Shown piece after piece: positions 14,231 to 21,984 of a stretch of DNA of 21,991 nt. A program made the position numbers and the translations under genes. How positions within the stretch are numbered: position 1 is the stretch's first letter; each line of letters begins with the position of its first letter. The stretch spans positions 1 through 21,991 of the forward strand of contig JBEVCD010000036.1 of the NCBI GenBank assembly GCA_040514265.1. Direction: 5' to 3'. This DNA comes from WYZ-LMO2 sp040514265. Its GTDB lineage: Archaea > Halobacteriota > Archaeoglobi > Archaeoglobales > Archaeoglobaceae. A model generated the notes under the pieces. The model was not told where the DNA came from, did not search any database, and saw only the letters and a list, made by a program, of their open reading frames with translations.

Positions 14231-15046
14231 ATGGAGCTGATAGTAATCGGCAGCGGCTTCTTCGCCGAGCGATTTGTGGCTAACCTCATGAACTACCCCA
14301 ACTCCTGCCCCTCCTTCGGAGCCTGCGGAATCGACGCCTGCACGCAGTGTAAGCAGGGAGCTTACAGCTTCACGAAGGACATAGTAGCCGTCTACGCCAC
14401 ACCCGATCCGGCTACGATGCCGGACTTCGTCGAAAATCCGACCGACTATCTGCCGAAAAAGATCGCCGAAGCGGACGTCGCCGTAGCTGTAAATCTCCAC
14501 GCAGACGTGCTGGCGGAGCTTCCGGCGGTTCTCGATGGGAAGGTGTCTGCTTTAATAGTTCCGATCGAGGAGCCACGCTGGTGCCCTCCGGGGCTCAGGA
14601 AACAGCTGGCGGAAAAGTGCGAGGATCTCGGCATGGAATTCGCAGCTCCGAAGCCTTTCTGCAGCTTCAAGCCGAAGAAAAAGTTGATGAGGGAGTTTTA
14701 CGATTACTTCCGCGTTGGCTACCCCGCCTTCGAAGTGGACTACGGGGACTACATCGAGATGGTCAGGGTTGTTGCAAGCCAGCCGTGCGGTGCAGCTTGG
14801 TACATAGCTCTGAAGCTGCGGAAGTTTCGCTTCAGCAGCATGAGGGAACTCTGGAACGTTGTCGCTGAGGCTCACCACAGCTTTCCGTGCACCGCGAGCA
14901 TGGAGAAGGACATCGAATACGGGGACACGCTGCTGCACGTAGCCGGCTACATAGCGAGACATGCCGTGGATGTAGCTCTTGGATATGAAGGCGACGAAGA
15001 AATACCGGAAAGTTTGCTGAAAATAGTCCTGGAAGGCACAGAGTAA
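14231..15046 (+). CDS. DUF166 family cysteine-rich protein
   Basis: This 271-residue cytoplasmic protein is found mainly in methanogens and Archaeoglobales. It begins with a Rossmann-like strand-turn-helix (MELIVIGSGFFAERFV). A cluster C26, C32, C37, C40 (CPSFGACGIDACTQC) follows and could bind an Fe-S cluster or metal. Further cysteines occur at RWCPPG, KPFCSF, SQPCGAAWY and HHSFPCTAS, so a redox or cluster-bearing role is plausible. Old annotations call the family thymidylate synthase; the sequence gives no support for that here. CCTATTTTTC about 25 nt upstream of ATG 14231 may be its TATA box. It is transcribed alone, facing the lipoprotein operon tail to tail with a 4-bp gap. Confidence 0.8.
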   Translation: MELIVIGSGFFAERFVANLMNYPNSCPSFGACGIDACTQCKQGAYSFTKDIVAVYATPDPATMPDFVENPTDYLPKKIAEADVAVAVNLHADVLAELPAVLDGKVSALIVPIEEPRWCPPGLRKQLAEKCEDLGMEFAAPKPFCSFKPKKKLMREFYDYFRVGYPAFEVDYGDYIEMVRVVASQPCGAAWYIALKLRKFRFSSMRELWNVVAEAHHSFPCTASMEKDIEYGDTLLHVAGYIARHAVDVALGYEGDEEIPESLLKIVLEGTE

Positions 15047-15050
15047 AAAA

Positions 15051-15287
15051 TTAAATGTTTTCGAGACTCGAAAGACTCTCTTCGAGCTGCTGGAGGTCGT
15101 TGAGCAGCTGCTCGATCTCTGCGATTTCTCCGGTTAAGTTCTCGACCTCCGATATCATGGGTTCCTGAACAACCGTGGGTGTGGGAGTTACCGTGGTTGT
15201 GGGAGTTATTTCGGACTTCGTCTCTTCAGCAGTCTTTACGCAGCCGAGCAGCAGCGCTGTGATTGCAAGAAGAGCGATCCACCTCAT
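15051..15287 (-). CDS. Small lipoprotein with coiled-coil tail
   Basis: This 78-residue protein has a signal peptide with lipobox (WIALLAITALLLGC), so Cys16 would be lipid-modified after cleavage and the rest displayed outside the membrane. A Thr/Pro/Val linker follows (ITPTTTVTPTPTVV), typical of extracellular spacers. The C-terminus (SEVENLTGEIAEIEQLLNDL then QQLEESLSSLENI) is a heptad coiled coil. Its start overlaps the stop of the upstream secreted coiled-coil gene by 4 nt (15284-15287). The two are coupled and may pair through their coils. I recognise no family. Confidence 0.75.
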   Translation of the reverse strand: MRWIALLAITALLLGCVKTAEETKSEITPTTTVTPTPTVVQEPMISEVENLTGEIAEIEQLLNDLQQLEESLSSLENI

Positions 15288-16324
15288 TCTGCCACCCCGA
15301 AAGCAACTTCGACGGTTCCGTTTATCGGTGTCTCTTCACCGACGGGCACGTTGATACGCTCCTTAACTCTGTAGTAGCCCTCTCCGCTGAACTCTGCGGA
15401 ACCGCTTCCATGGGCGACTATTCTGAAGTTGCCATCTCCTTCTGCGCTCACGTTGCCCCTGGCAACTATCACGAGCATACCGTTGCCCGGAACGACCTTC
15501 TCGTTCACTACCGCGTCCTCGTTTATACTTACATTGCCCCAGCCCTTTATCAGAACGCTGCTGAAGTTCCCGCTTATGGCGAAGGTTCCGTTGACCTTAG
15601 CGTAGAGGAATCCCCTCTCGATTGAAGGCTTCGCCTCCCTCACTTTCTCCTTGACGATCTCCGCAGCCTCTCTGAACTCGGCTACGAACTCCCTGTAGGA
15701 TTCGCTGAACCCTGGCTCCCCGGCTGTCTCGTTGAGTTCCTGAAGCCTCTCTTCGAGATCCTCGATCTTGCTTTCGAGCTCGCTCATGTCGACTCCAAAG
15801 CTTTCGAGCCTGTCTCTTACCTGTTTGAGCTTTTCTAAGGCTTCTTCAAGCTTTGCGACTGCAAAGAAGTGCACAGCTCTGACCATCTCTCTGTGCATCT
15901 CCCTCCACTGCTCCCTGAGCTGAGCGGCTACGCTTCTAATCTCTTCGCTCGTGTTCGCTTTTGTGATCTGCACCTTCAGCTGCTCGACTTTTTGAGCTAT
16001 CTCCCGGACTTCAGTCTTCAAGACTTCTTTAGCCTCGTCTGAAATTCTCAGAGTGTCGATCCTCGCCTCGAATCTCTCGATCCACGCCTGAGTGGCGTTG
16101 GTCCACGCGAGCATAGCCCTCTTGTGAGCCTCCAGCATCCGCTGCTTTGCGATCTCCGTCCTATTCATTATTTCTTCTCTGGCTTTCTCGAAGTTTTTCA
16201 CTGCCTCTCTCCATCTCTCCTCAGCCTTCTGCCACCTCTCTTCCTGCCACTTAGCCGGATACTCCTCGCTCCAGGGCTGGGCTGCGACGCTTAGCGTTGC
16301 AAGCAGCACCACGACCCACATCAT
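15284..16324 (-). CDS. Secreted coiled-coil protein with C-terminal beta domain, unrecognised
   Basis: This 346-residue protein has a signal peptide (MMWVVVLLATLSVAAQ). Next comes a long charged helical region of about residues 20-190 rich in E, K, R and W (KWQEERWQKAEERWREAVKN; also KVQITKANTSEEI). A C-terminal beta-rich, glycine-rich domain runs from about 210 to the end (VNGTFAISGNFSSVLIKGWG; DGNFRIVAHGSGSAEF). It probably acts at the cell surface as a structural or binding protein. ATG 16324 (or 16321) is chosen because GGGTGGTG lies just upstream; the longer frame to 16357 puts 11 polar residues before the signal. A TATA-like TTATATTT lies around 16360. It is the first gene of an operon with the lipoprotein, overlapping by 4 nt. 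Confidence 0.75.
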   Translation of the reverse strand: MMWVVVLLATLSVAAQPWSEEYPAKWQEERWQKAEERWREAVKNFEKAREEIMNRTEIAKQRMLEAHKRAMLAWTNATQAWIERFEARIDTLRISDEAKEVLKTEVREIAQKVEQLKVQITKANTSEEIRSVAAQLREQWREMHREMVRAVHFFAVAKLEEALEKLKQVRDRLESFGVDMSELESKIEDLEERLQELNETAGEPGFSESYREFVAEFREAAEIVKEKVREAKPSIERGFLYAKVNGTFAISGNFSSVLIKGWGNVSINEDAVVNEKVVPGNGMLVIVARGNVSAEGDGNFRIVAHGSGSAEFSGEGYYRVKERINVPVGEETPINGTVEVAFGVAE

Positions 16325-16487
16325 CTGCACCACCCGATCGAATGTTGACCCCGTCAAATATAACGAAACTTTCTTTGAAGCTTTTTCACAGCTCGCAATC
16401 TCGGCTGTAAAGCTTTACGTAGCTTTACAACGGAACGAGAAACTTCAATTCGAAAAAGTAAAATTCGCCCGCTCCCGAAAGGGCTCG

Positions 16488-17750
16488 ATGACGGAGACGA
16501 TACTTATAAGGGGGGCGAAGATCGTCGGGCGAAGGGTCTTCGAGGGGAACCTGCTGATCGAGGGTAATAGAATAGTGGGTATCGGCGAAGTCGCTGACAA
16601 AAGCGGGATCGTGATAGATGCGAGCAAGATGGCTGCCGTTCCGGGGTTTTTTAACGCCCACACGCACGCGGCGATGGTTCTGCTGAGGAGCTACGCCGAC
16701 GACATGAAGCTGCACGAGTGGCTTGAGCAGAAGATATGGCCCGCTGAGAGCAAGCTGGACGGAGAAGCAGTCTACTGGGGGACTAAGCTCGCGTGCGTCG
16801 AGATGCTGAAGAGCGGGACGACTTTCTTCAACGACATGTACTTCTTCGCACCCGAAATAGCGAGGGCTGCGAGCGAGTGCGGTATAAGGGCTTGCGTAGC
16901 CTCGGCTTTCTTCGACTTCTTCAACGAGGACACGCTTGAGGAGAGCATCAGAAGGGTCGAGAGGGAGCTGAAGGAGATAGCGAAGTATCCGAACGTAATC
17001 CCGGCTATCGGTCCGCATGCAGTTTACACAGTTAGCATCGACGGGTTGCGCAGAGCTGTGGAGGTGGCTGAGAAGTTCGACACGCTGATACACTTCCACC
17101 TGGCGGAGACGGAAAGGGAAGTCGTCGAGTTCGAGAAGAAGCACGGAAAACCGATAGTAAAGGTTCTCGACGAGATCGGCTTCCTGAGCGATCGCTTACT
17201 CGCTGCACACAGCGTGTGGCTTAGAAGGGCTGAAATAGAGCTGCTTGCCAAGAGAAACGTGAGCGTAGCCCACTGTCCGACGAGCAACATGAAGCTCTGC
17301 GTCGGGAGGGCGATAAACTACGCCGCGATGCGTGAAGCGGGAGTAAACTTCTGCATAGGAACCGACGGGGCGGCGAGCAACAACAACCTTGACATGCTTG
17401 AGGAGATGAAGTTCGCCGCGCTGCTGCAGAAGTTCTACTACAACGATCCCACTCTCCTCAGCGCGGACGAAGTTTTCAGCGCTGCAACGCTGAACGGTGC
17501 CAGAGCTTTCCGCGTAGATGCTGGAGTTATCGAAGAGGGAAAGCTGGCGGACGTAGTCCTCATCGACCTGCGGAAGGTGCAGATGGTTCCCGGACACAAC
17601 GTCGTCGCCGACATAGTCTACTCCGCGAACTCGGGCTGCGTGGACACGGTGATAGTCGACGGCAAGATAGTCGTCGAGAACGGTTACTTCGAGGGGGAGG
17701 AGGAGATAGTAGAGAAAGCTACGGAGATTGCTCTCAGTTTAGTGAGTTGA
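16488..17750 (+). CDS. Amidohydrolase: S-adenosylhomocysteine / 5'-methylthioadenosine / 5'-deoxyadenosine deaminase type
   Basis: This 420-residue TIM-barrel deaminase is of the MtaD/DadD/TrzN group and most likely converts an adenosine derivative to its inosine form. Metal ligands are visible: HTH at residues 58-60 after FFNA, His202 or His204 in HFHLAETEREV, His241 in AAHSVW, and Asp293 in GTDGAASNN. A composite beta domain is formed by the first 50 and last 60 residues (ADVVLIDLRKVQMVPGHNVV). In archaea this enzyme recycles products of SAM and radical SAM reactions; a radical SAM protein is encoded 2 kb away, but no link is shown. Start ATG 16488; AAGTAAAATT about 25 nt upstream may be the promoter. 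The end overlaps the EMC6-like gene by 17 bp on the other strand. Substrate is inferred from family. Confidence 0.88.
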   Translation: MTETILIRGAKIVGRRVFEGNLLIEGNRIVGIGEVADKSGIVIDASKMAAVPGFFNAHTHAAMVLLRSYADDMKLHEWLEQKIWPAESKLDGEAVYWGTKLACVEMLKSGTTFFNDMYFFAPEIARAASECGIRACVASAFFDFFNEDTLEESIRRVERELKEIAKYPNVIPAIGPHAVYTVSIDGLRRAVEVAEKFDTLIHFHLAETEREVVEFEKKHGKPIVKVLDEIGFLSDRLLAAHSVWLRRAEIELLAKRNVSVAHCPTSNMKLCVGRAINYAAMREAGVNFCIGTDGAASNNNLDMLEEMKFAALLQKFYYNDPTLLSADEVFSAATLNGARAFRVDAGVIEEGKLADVVLIDLRKVQMVPGHNVVADIVYSANSGCVDTVIVDGKIVVENGYFEGEEEIVEKATEIALSLVS

Positions 17751-17985
17751 GGAGAAAGACCCAGCTCATGTACCAGCCCGCGAAGGTCATGAAGGAAATT
17801 CCGAGCCAGTCCTTGGCATCGATCTTTCCAAACTTCGAAAGAACGAACTTCTGGATGTAGATAAAGAACACGAGAACCACTATGCCGAAAGGATCCCTGC
17901 TGCGGACATCGAGCGTTATGAAGTAAGAGATCGTTCCGGCTACGATTCCGAAGAGGAGCGGTAGCAGGGTCTTTGCAAGGCTCAA
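17734..17985 (-). CDS. Small membrane protein, EMC6-like
   Basis: This 83-residue protein has about three membrane segments (LLPLLFGIVAGTISYFI; FGIVVLVFFIYIQKFVL; LGISFMTFAGWYMSWVFLL). The conserved-looking central loop is KFGKIDAKDW. Size, topology and the loop resemble archaeal EMC6-like proteins, which are related to a subunit of the eukaryotic ER membrane protein insertase. The start is TTG 17985, supported by a strong Shine-Dalgarno (GAGGTGAT) that contains the thrS stop codon. It is therefore translated directly after thrS. The 3' end overlaps the amidohydrolase gene by 17 bp. The EMC6 assignment is moderate; the membrane nature is clear. Confidence 0.75.
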   Translation of the reverse strand: MSLAKTLLPLLFGIVAGTISYFITLDVRSRDPFGIVVLVFFIYIQKFVLSKFGKIDAKDWLGISFMTFAGWYMSWVFLLNSLN

Positions 17986-17988
17986 GCT

Positions 17989-17996
17989 ATCACCTC
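17989..17996 (-). promoter_or_regulatory. Strong Shine-Dalgarno overlapping the thrS stop
   Basis: The minus-strand GAGGTGAT matches eight bases of the archaeal anti-Shine-Dalgarno and contains the thrS TGA. It lies 3 nt before the TTG start of the small membrane protein and implies coupled re-initiation. Confidence 0.65.
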
Positions 17997-19843
17997 ATCG
18001 CCGGTCTCTTCGAAAGTAGCATCGGAAGGCTGAGCGGTGCGAACGGCTTGCCCCTGCACTCCCCTTTTATCCTTTCCGCTAGCTCATCCACGCTCATCTC
18101 TACTCTCCTCTGCTCGCTCGGCGTGGATTCGGCTCTCACGGTCACTGTAAGCGTCCCTCTCTCAACCTCTCTCTCACCGAGGACAGCGATGTAGGGTATC
18201 CACTCCGTGGCTGCATCTCTTATCTTCTTCGCCAGCGTCTCGTTCCTGTCATCTACGTCCACTCTGACGTCCCTCCTCCTGAGCTCTTCAGCGATTTCCA
18301 CGGCTTTGTCTACAAAGCGGTCACTCACAGGTATTATCCTCACCTGAGTCGGGCTCAGCCAGACGGGAAGCATCGGTAGCTTTCCGGCGTCGAGCATAAA
18401 CTTAGCCTTTTCGAGGAGCGCGTACATTACCCTCTCCACGGCTCCGCTCACGGAGCAGTGCAGAATCAGCGGGTGCTTCTCGCTGCCGTCGGAGTCGACG
18501 AACTTTATGCCGTAACGCTCCGCGTTCTCGACATCTATCTGCACGGTCGAGAGGGCTGAAGCCTTGTCCAGAGCGTCGACGAAGTTGAACTCGAACTTCA
18601 GGACGAAGTAAAAGAAGCGCTGATCCCACATCTCGACGAGTATCGGCTTCTTCAGAACGTCGACGAGACTGTGGACGAACTCCTTGTTGTTCTCGTAGAA
18701 GTCCCTCGTTACCCTCACCGCCACCTCATAGTCTTCTGGCTCTATTCCTATCTCCCTCAGAACCTCGATCGAGAGCTTGTACTGCTCGAAGAACTCCCTC
18801 TTAGCCTCCTCCATGTCTCTCACGAGCGTGTGCATGTCGGGCATCGTGAAGGCTCTGAGCCTTCGAAGTCCGACGAGCTCACCCCTCTGTTCCTTCCTGA
18901 ACGAGTAGCGCGTGAGCTCGTAGATTCGAAGGGGGAGATGACGATACGTTACAGTTGCATCGCTTAGCATCAGGAACTGCCCGAAACAGGCTGCGAAGCG
19001 AAGGAAGAACTCCCTCTTGTCGCCCCTTATTATGTACTGCCTCGCCGGAAAACGCTCCAGGTAGCGGCGGAGCGTCGGGTGTGCTCTGTCGAACATTATC
19101 GGCGTCTCGACCTCCATGGCTCCGTATTCGATGCACTTCTGCGTTATGAACCTCTCGAGCAGACCCTTTATCAGCCTGCCCTTCGGGTAGTACCTCAGAT
19201 GCCCCGAGTCGCTCGCCGACTCATAGTCGGCTATTCCGAGTCTCCTCATGAACTCCACGTGCGGTGGTGTTGCGTCTACAGCCCTCCGCTTCGCGATCTC
19301 GTAGTTCGCGAACTTCCTCAGCTTTTCGTACCCCGTGAAGTCGAACTTCTCGATTTCGACGAGCTCTTTTTCGGGGGTGAGTATGAACCAGTGGCTCACA
19401 ACCTTTTCTTCGTCTTTCAGAGCCTTCGTTACCTCCGCTTCCTCACCCCCTATCTCGCGCGAGAGCTCGCTGAGCGGATGCCCCTTGCATGAAATTCTGA
19501 AGGCTTTGTACCAGCCGAACGGAGCTCTGTGAACCTCGAAGTCCGACAGCTTGGATTCGAGAAGCTTCAAAATTTCGACCGCCGTCTGAGCGTCGGCTAG
19601 ATTGGAGGAGAGGTGAGCGTAGGGGTATATCAGTATCCTCTCCGCGCCGACCTTCCTCGCGACCTCCCTTATCTCCTCAGCAGCCCTCGCCGCAACCTCC
19701 TCGTTGTCCCCCTTTTCTACCGACGTGAACGCTACGAGGACTTCTTCGACCCTCTCACCCACCTTGTCAGTCTCTTCTGCGTACTTCGTCCTCTTTTTGA
19801 CTTCGTACTCCATGTAGTCAGCGTGAATCAGCAGCAGTCTCAT
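17990..19843 (-). CDS. thrS: Threonyl-tRNA synthetase, archaeal type
   Basis: This 617-residue enzyme charges tRNA-Thr. The N-terminal domain (from MRLLLIHADYMEYEVKKR to about residue 140) is the archaeal D-aminoacyl-tRNA deacylase-like editing domain that removes mischarged serine. The class II core follows, with motif 1 around EVETPIMFDRAHPTLRRYLE, motif 2 around RAFTMPDMHT and motif 3 in SVSGAVERVMYALLE. Probable zinc ligands are Cys in RFAACFGQF, His in PDMHT and His in LILHCS. The anticodon-binding domain starts at WLSPTQVRIIPVSDRFVDKA. I use ATG 19843, where the editing domain begins; the longer frame to 19897 adds 18 residues running through the promoter. The downstream small membrane protein is coupled to it. 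Confidence 0.96.
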   Translation of the reverse strand: MRLLLIHADYMEYEVKKRTKYAEETDKVGERVEEVLVAFTSVEKGDNEEVAARAAEEIREVARKVGAERILIYPYAHLSSNLADAQTAVEILKLLESKLSDFEVHRAPFGWYKAFRISCKGHPLSELSREIGGEEAEVTKALKDEEKVVSHWFILTPEKELVEIEKFDFTGYEKLRKFANYEIAKRRAVDATPPHVEFMRRLGIADYESASDSGHLRYYPKGRLIKGLLERFITQKCIEYGAMEVETPIMFDRAHPTLRRYLERFPARQYIIRGDKREFFLRFAACFGQFLMLSDATVTYRHLPLRIYELTRYSFRKEQRGELVGLRRLRAFTMPDMHTLVRDMEEAKREFFEQYKLSIEVLREIGIEPEDYEVAVRVTRDFYENNKEFVHSLVDVLKKPILVEMWDQRFFYFVLKFEFNFVDALDKASALSTVQIDVENAERYGIKFVDSDGSEKHPLILHCSVSGAVERVMYALLEKAKFMLDAGKLPMLPVWLSPTQVRIIPVSDRFVDKAVEIAEELRRRDVRVDVDDRNETLAKKIRDAATEWIPYIAVLGEREVERGTLTVTVRAESTPSEQRRVEMSVDELAERIKGECRGKPFAPLSLPMLLSKRPAMR

Positions 19844-19865
19844 GGATGCGCCAAAGTTGCGGGAA

Positions 19866-19873
19866 AGATAAAA
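19866..19873. promoter_or_regulatory. Shared core promoter for divergent thrS and radical SAM gene
   Basis: GATAAAAG reads as CTTTTATC on the other strand. Its centre is 26 nt from ATG 19896 on the plus strand and 26 nt from ATG 19843 on the minus strand. One AT-rich core can thus place TBP for leaderless transcripts in both directions. Confidence 0.45.
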
Positions 19874-19895
19874 GTTGTGCAAACGACGTCGAAGC

Positions 19896-20918
19896 ATGGA
19901 GTTAGTCGTGAACCCGAGTCCGAACGTGACACCCTACTGCTACTCTCTGCTCCACGTCGAACCGTACGCGACATGCCAGTTCAGCTGCGTCTACTGCTTC
20001 GCCCGCTGGTACAGGGGTGAAGAGCTTGCAGCGAACAGGGATGCCGTAAGACTCTTTGAAAGAGTAGCGGAGAAGATCAGGAGGAGGGGGTTGAAGCCGT
20101 TCCCCTTCCGTCTTGCAGCCTTTGTCGACCCGTTTCAGCCTGCAGAGTCGGAGTTCAGACTTTCGAGAAAGGTTATGAAGATCTCGCTGAGACTGGGTAT
20201 TCCGCTGATAGTCAACACGAAAGCCGAACCAGACGAGCTAATTGTCGAACTAGCTTCGAGGGGTTTGGCGATCCTTCAGGTCTCTCTGACCACGCTCAGC
20301 GACGAAAAAGCGAGCGTAATTGAGCCGAGAGCTCCGAAGCCGAGCGAGAGGTTGAAAGTTGTGGAGAAGTTCTCTTCCGACGTCCCGACGATCGTGAGGC
20401 TGCAGCCGCTGATTCCCGGTTTGAGCGAGCTCGAAATAGTCGACGCCGCGAAGGCTGCGGGAGCGAGGCAGCTCGTTGCGGAAATCGTGAGAGACGAGGA
20501 AGTCAACGTTTCTATCTACGAGAGGCTGGGCGCTGAGCTGGGGGAACTTGAGGAGTACTCGTCAACTGCCGGCGTCGATAGAATAGTCCGACCGAAGCTC
20601 GAAGTTAGAAGGAGGGTCTACGAAGAGTTCGCTGAGAGAGCCAGAAAAGTTCACATAGACTTCGCCCTCTGCAAAGAACCGTTTTTCGACCTAGAAACGG
20701 CAGAGAACTGCTGTGGGATGCATTATCTGCAGGATTACGCTCTGAGGCTCACCCTTAGGGAACTTTCGAGAGGGGCTAAAAGCGTTGAGGAGCTCGACGA
20801 GAGATACGTTTTCGGTGAGAGGCTTAGGGCTTATCCGAGGGTGATATCCAGGGGTCTGCGGTGGCACGAGAAGGTACTCTTCGAAATTTACGGAGCGCAG
20901 AACCTCTCCCAGACGTAG
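19896..20918 (+). CDS. Radical SAM protein, spore-photolyase-like (SPL family)
   Basis: This 340-residue protein has the 4Fe-4S/SAM motif C27-x3-C31-x2-C34 (CQFSCVYC) followed by FARWYRG. The N-terminal VNPSPNVTPYCYSLLHVEPY, the FVDPFQPAE and NTKAEPDEL segments, and QVSLTTLSDEKASVIEPRAP are typical of the SPL-like radical SAM group. SPL proper repairs thymine dimers in spores; the archaeal members have unknown substrates. A later CCGMHYLQ may supply further cysteines. ATG 19896 is preferred to 19875 because of the promoter core 26 nt upstream. It is divergent from thrS, and its last 31 bp overlap the convergent metallo-hydrolase gene. Confidence 0.85.
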   Translation: MELVVNPSPNVTPYCYSLLHVEPYATCQFSCVYCFARWYRGEELAANRDAVRLFERVAEKIRRRGLKPFPFRLAAFVDPFQPAESEFRLSRKVMKISLRLGIPLIVNTKAEPDELIVELASRGLAILQVSLTTLSDEKASVIEPRAPKPSERLKVVEKFSSDVPTIVRLQPLIPGLSELEIVDAAKAAGARQLVAEIVRDEEVNVSIYERLGAELGELEEYSSTAGVDRIVRPKLEVRRRVYEEFAERARKVHIDFALCKEPFFDLETAENCCGMHYLQDYALRLTLRELSRGAKSVEELDERYVFGERLRAYPRVISRGLRWHEKVLFEIYGAQNLSQT

Positions 20919-21811
20919 TGGAGTATGCCCTTCAGCGAGTTCTGGATGTAGTAGTCCTCCCTCTTTCTTATGTCCGCGTCGAGCAGGTAGTAGCGCGAGA
21001 AGCGACGATCTTTTTCGAGGAGCTCGGTCTTGGCTATGGAGATTATCTCTTTCTCGTCATCGAAGTCCCTGCGGCAGGCTATGTCGTAGACTGTCTCGAC
21101 CCACAGTTCAAGCTGCTTCGCGGCAGTTTCGGCGATCTCCACGCTATCCCTCTTGAATCCGAAGTGCGCGAAGCAAACGCGAAGGCTTCCGAACTCATTT
21201 ATTTTTTCTATCGAATCCATCGCTACCTCGTAAACGAAGCGCGGGGGAGTGGCTGGGCGGAGGTAGTAGTCGTTCTTGAGCGGCATGTGTACGCCGAGCG
21301 CCTCGCCGACGAACAGAAACTCGCCGTAAACGTAGCTCTGGTGGTGCGAGGCATGCCCGGGGGTGTCGACGACCTCGAAAACTTCACCTCCGAACTCAAC
21401 CTCGCCGTCGTAAATGCTTTCCTCCGGTATCGGTTTCGGCTTCCCGTAGGCGTCAGCGACCTCGCCGAGCACCTCCTTCGAAGCTCTCCAGAGTTTTTCC
21501 GGGTTTACCAGGTGCTTTTTTCCCTTCTCGTGGACGACGACCTTCGCGTCCGGGAAAGCCGAGACGACTTCTCCAACTCCACCTGCATGGTCGAGGTGTA
21601 TGTGCGTCAGGAGGACGAACTCGACGTCTCTCACGCCTAGGAACTTCACACTCTCGATGAGCTTAGGAACAGTCGCCGCTGGGCCGATGTCGACAAGGAC
21701 CGCTCTTTCACCCTTCTTTATGACCCAAGAGCTTATGAACTTGCGATAACCCTCCAGCTCCATCGGAAGGTCGATGAGGTATATGTCGTCCGCGATTTCG
21801 AGTATGTTCAT
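20888..21811 (-). CDS. Metallo-beta-lactamase-fold hydrolase
   Basis: This 307-residue cytoplasmic protein has the MBL motif THIHLDHAGG (His70, His72, Asp74, His75). The third histidine lies in TPGHASHHQSY, and a final His in CFAHFGF. At the bridging position, where most members have Asp, it has Glu in FLFVGEALG. The helical C-terminal extension (AKQLELWVETVYDI, then IAKTELLEKDRRFS) resembles glyoxalase-II/lactonase-type archaeal proteins of about 300 residues. The substrate is unknown. ATG 21811 is chosen because TTTATTAG lies about 26 nt upstream; an in-frame GTG at 21817 is an alternative. The 3' end overlaps the radical SAM gene by 31 bp. Confidence 0.88.
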   Translation of the reverse strand: MNILEIADDIYLIDLPMELEGYRKFISSWVIKKGERAVLVDIGPAATVPKLIESVKFLGVRDVEFVLLTHIHLDHAGGVGEVVSAFPDAKVVVHEKGKKHLVNPEKLWRASKEVLGEVADAYGKPKPIPEESIYDGEVEFGGEVFEVVDTPGHASHHQSYVYGEFLFVGEALGVHMPLKNDYYLRPATPPRFVYEVAMDSIEKINEFGSLRVCFAHFGFKRDSVEIAETAAKQLELWVETVYDIACRRDFDDEKEIISIAKTELLEKDRRFSRYYLLDADIRKREDYYIQNSLKGILHYVWERFCAP

Positions 21812-21909
21812 GAGCACAGCACGCGGGGTTCTCTAATAAAGCTTTTTTTCGTGTCAGTCCCCAGAGTGTGTCCACATTAGCATAAAACTACTTAAAATTA
21901 TGTACTATT

Positions 21910-21984
21910 ATGCCAAAGGTAAAGGAAATCGTAAAGCTGAAAGTCTTTGAGAGGAACCTCTTGAAATCAAAATGCTTGGTATAG
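21910..21984 (+). other. Short possible coding start or gene relic at the window edge
   Basis: ATG 21910 opens a 24-residue frame (MPKVKEIVKLKVFERNLLKS, then KCLV) that stops at TAG 21982-21984. GCATAAAAC about 25 nt upstream resembles a TATA box. The residues look like the first strand of a transposase or similar basic protein cut short by a frameshift. Alternatively a gene starting at ATG 21970 (MLGIAT) leaves the window. I cannot decide. Confidence 0.25.

Noticed and set aside
14231..15046. Thymidylate synthase as the function of the DUF166 protein
   Set aside because: No thymidylate synthase active-site motif is present; that name comes from old family annotation.
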